A stretch of DNA of 64,000 nt. Source: Ustilago trichophora (Eukaryota; Basidiomycota; Ustilaginomycetes; Ustilaginales; Ustilaginaceae). Numbering within the stretch: position 1 is the first letter of the stretch; each line of letters opens with the position of its first letter. The notes below the pieces were generated by a model. It had not been told where the DNA came from and did not search any database. It saw only the letters and a list, made by a program, of their open reading frames with translations. Location of the stretch: the NCBI GenBank assembly GCA_900323505.1, contig OOIN01000033.1, positions 434,001-498,000 on the forward strand, given 5' to 3'. Both the position numbers and the translations under genes were made by a program. Of this stretch, positions 62,935-64,000 are shown in pieces.

Positions 62935-64000
62935 TCACAAGCAGAAAGACCCATCAGCGCTATTCAGGCCCAGGTCCCTGATCAGCTTTCCGACGTTCAC
63001 CTGGATTGTATTATCCTTCGCAACCGCTGCTGCTGCCTTTTTGGCCCTCCACTGGGGCTCTGACTTCAACCAGTCGTTGACCGCGATTTGCAAAGCGGGA
63101 ACCTCAAACGCGCTACTGCTGCTACCTTGTCCAGCTGACCATTGCGGAGCAGCGGTATCAGCTTTGTTGGTCGCTGGTTTGGACTTGGTCGAAGTAGGAC
63201 CGAAGAATTTGGAGATGGATACGGGTTCGTCGATCCATTTCACCTTGTAGCCGCGAGGAGCTGTGCTTCCGGGGACTGAAGGTTGGGGTAAGAGGGTGCC
63301 ATACAGGCTCATTGGGCGGCTGGTAGGCAATGCTGTTGTGTCCAGAATCGATTCCGAGGAGGACGGAGCGTCGTCGGCGAATGACGACGTCCGTGAGAGA
63401 GATCGGGTCAGACGCTTCCCCCCTAAGGCAGGTGCGGTCGAGGTAGAGATGGAAGAAGTGGTTTTAGTCGAAGTAGAAGTGGCCGTGGCGAGCTTGACTT
63501 TTTCCTCGAGCATGGTTTTCGCCGTGGCCCAGCTGAAACGGACGATACCAGGCCAGCCGAATACGGGATCGAGAGTGCGTTTTAAAAAGGCGACTGTATT
63601 GGGGTCTCCCGGATATCCACTGCCCAAAGGTCCCATGTTGGACCAGACTTGATCCAACGGCGATTCGGATGTGTGTTGCGCCTTGCGCTTCTTGCTCTCC
63701 TCTTGCGAATCTAGCTGTGAGGAAGAAATGTGATTCGTTGTGTCTCCCAACACTTTTGCCTCGTCTTTTGTGGGGTCCTGCGCAGATCGATGCTGCTCAG
63801 CATACTTCCATCCTTCAATACACCTGTCTCTGGTCACTTTGGCCGCGATACTAGCCGCACCTACGATAGGGTAGATGGCATCGGCTTTACTCGTCACTGT
63901 CCACTTGATATGAGGATGCCTGGGGAAATGAGAGCTCAACAATTTGGTATAGCTCTTTGGATCTCCGACCGTGTCAACATAGATCTCTGTAACGTCGACG
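62935..64000 (-). CDS. Ribonuclease H2 subunit A, 3' part, truncated by window edge
   Basis: The frame is open to the last base of the window, so the N terminus with the first catalytic acids lies outside. About 354 residues are visible. VDTVGDP carries the Asp equivalent to human Asp141, KADAIYPIVGAASIAAKVTRD the Asp169 equivalent, and GSGYPGDPNTVAFLKR and FGWPGIVRFSWATAK complete the family signature. The enzyme removes ribonucleotides from DNA and degrades RNA-DNA hybrids in the nucleus. Compared with the human subunit there is a Ser/Thr-rich insertion after the FSWATAK helix and a long C-terminal extension, including SISKFFGP, which is reminiscent of a PCNA-binding motif without the Gln. 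Confidence 0.9.
   Translation of the reverse strand, partial: VDVTEIYVDTVGDPKSYTKLLSSHFPRHPHIKWTVTSKADAIYPIVGAASIAAKVTRDRCIEGWKYAEQHRSAQDPTKDEAKVLGDTTNHISSSQLDSQEESKKRKAQHTSESPLDQVWSNMGPLGSGYPGDPNTVAFLKRTLDPVFGWPGIVRFSWATAKTMLEEKVKLATATSTSTKTTSSISTSTAPALGGKRLTRSLSRTSSFADDAPSSSESILDTTALPTSRPMSLYGTLLPQPSVPGSTAPRGYKVKWIDEPVSISKFFGPTSTKSKPATNKADTAAPQWSAGQGSSSSAFEVPALQIAVNDWLKSEPQWRAKKAAAAVAKDNTIQVNVGKLIRDLGLNSADGSFCL

Overview
This is a nuclear window from a basidiomycete fungus, most likely a smut (Ustilaginales). Genes are mostly intron-poor, and the few introns have GTAAGT/GTATGT-like donors and CTGAC-like branch points. Recognisable housekeeping genes (OLA1, QCR9, FAL1, SF3A3, RNase H2A) sit among secreted repeat proteins, esterases, a sedolisin and effector-like proteins. 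The species cannot be fixed from sequence alone.

Left part (1-10.7 kb): mobile and decayed DNA. A putative Fe(II)/2-oxoglutarate dioxygenase resembling the TET/JBP type (152-1362, with a frame break near its start) precedes a large DUF3435-like tyrosine recombinase gene (3455-6652). The recombinase is followed in frame by zinc-finger-like segments, a SUMO-interacting-like motif and a basic tail, but carries one in-frame TGA. Then come an 11-copy heptamer array, a palindrome-rich AT stretch, an antisense Ty1/copia RT/RNase H relic abutting a sense Ty3/gypsy integrase relic, and possible LTR/gag remnants.

Centre-left (11.7-32.3 kb): surface and secretion genes. There is a six-repeat Kex2-processed peptide precursor (11824), a 1192-residue Ser/Gly-rich secreted protein with dibasic sites (13693), and a 1087-residue secreted protein joining a four-repeat module to a cutinase-fold esterase (27973-31319, one intron). 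There is also a mucin-like single-pass membrane protein (25405) and a small GPI-type protein (31916). Among these lies a divergent pair: a chitin-synthase-like GT2 (17457-20087, minus) and a nucleotide-sugar dehydrogenase whose active-site signature is of the UDP-HexNAc 6-dehydrogenase type (22809-24347, plus). Together they suggest a uronic-acid-containing surface polymer. An intron-containing tRNA-Ile(AAT) lies at 26991-27098.

Centre-right and right (32.3-64 kb): OLA1/YchF ATPase with a possible alternative mitochondrial N terminus, a secreted sedolisin (S53), a 4 kb gene-free stretch rich in simple repeats, a pectin-acetylesterase-like secreted protein, a BAR-domain protein, a tiny four-exon QCR9 gene, a large low-complexity protein, a secreted effector-like protein beside a decayed secreted-protein gene, FAL1/eIF4A3 and SF3A3/PRP9 sharing a short bidirectional promoter, and the 3' part of RNase H2A running off the right edge.
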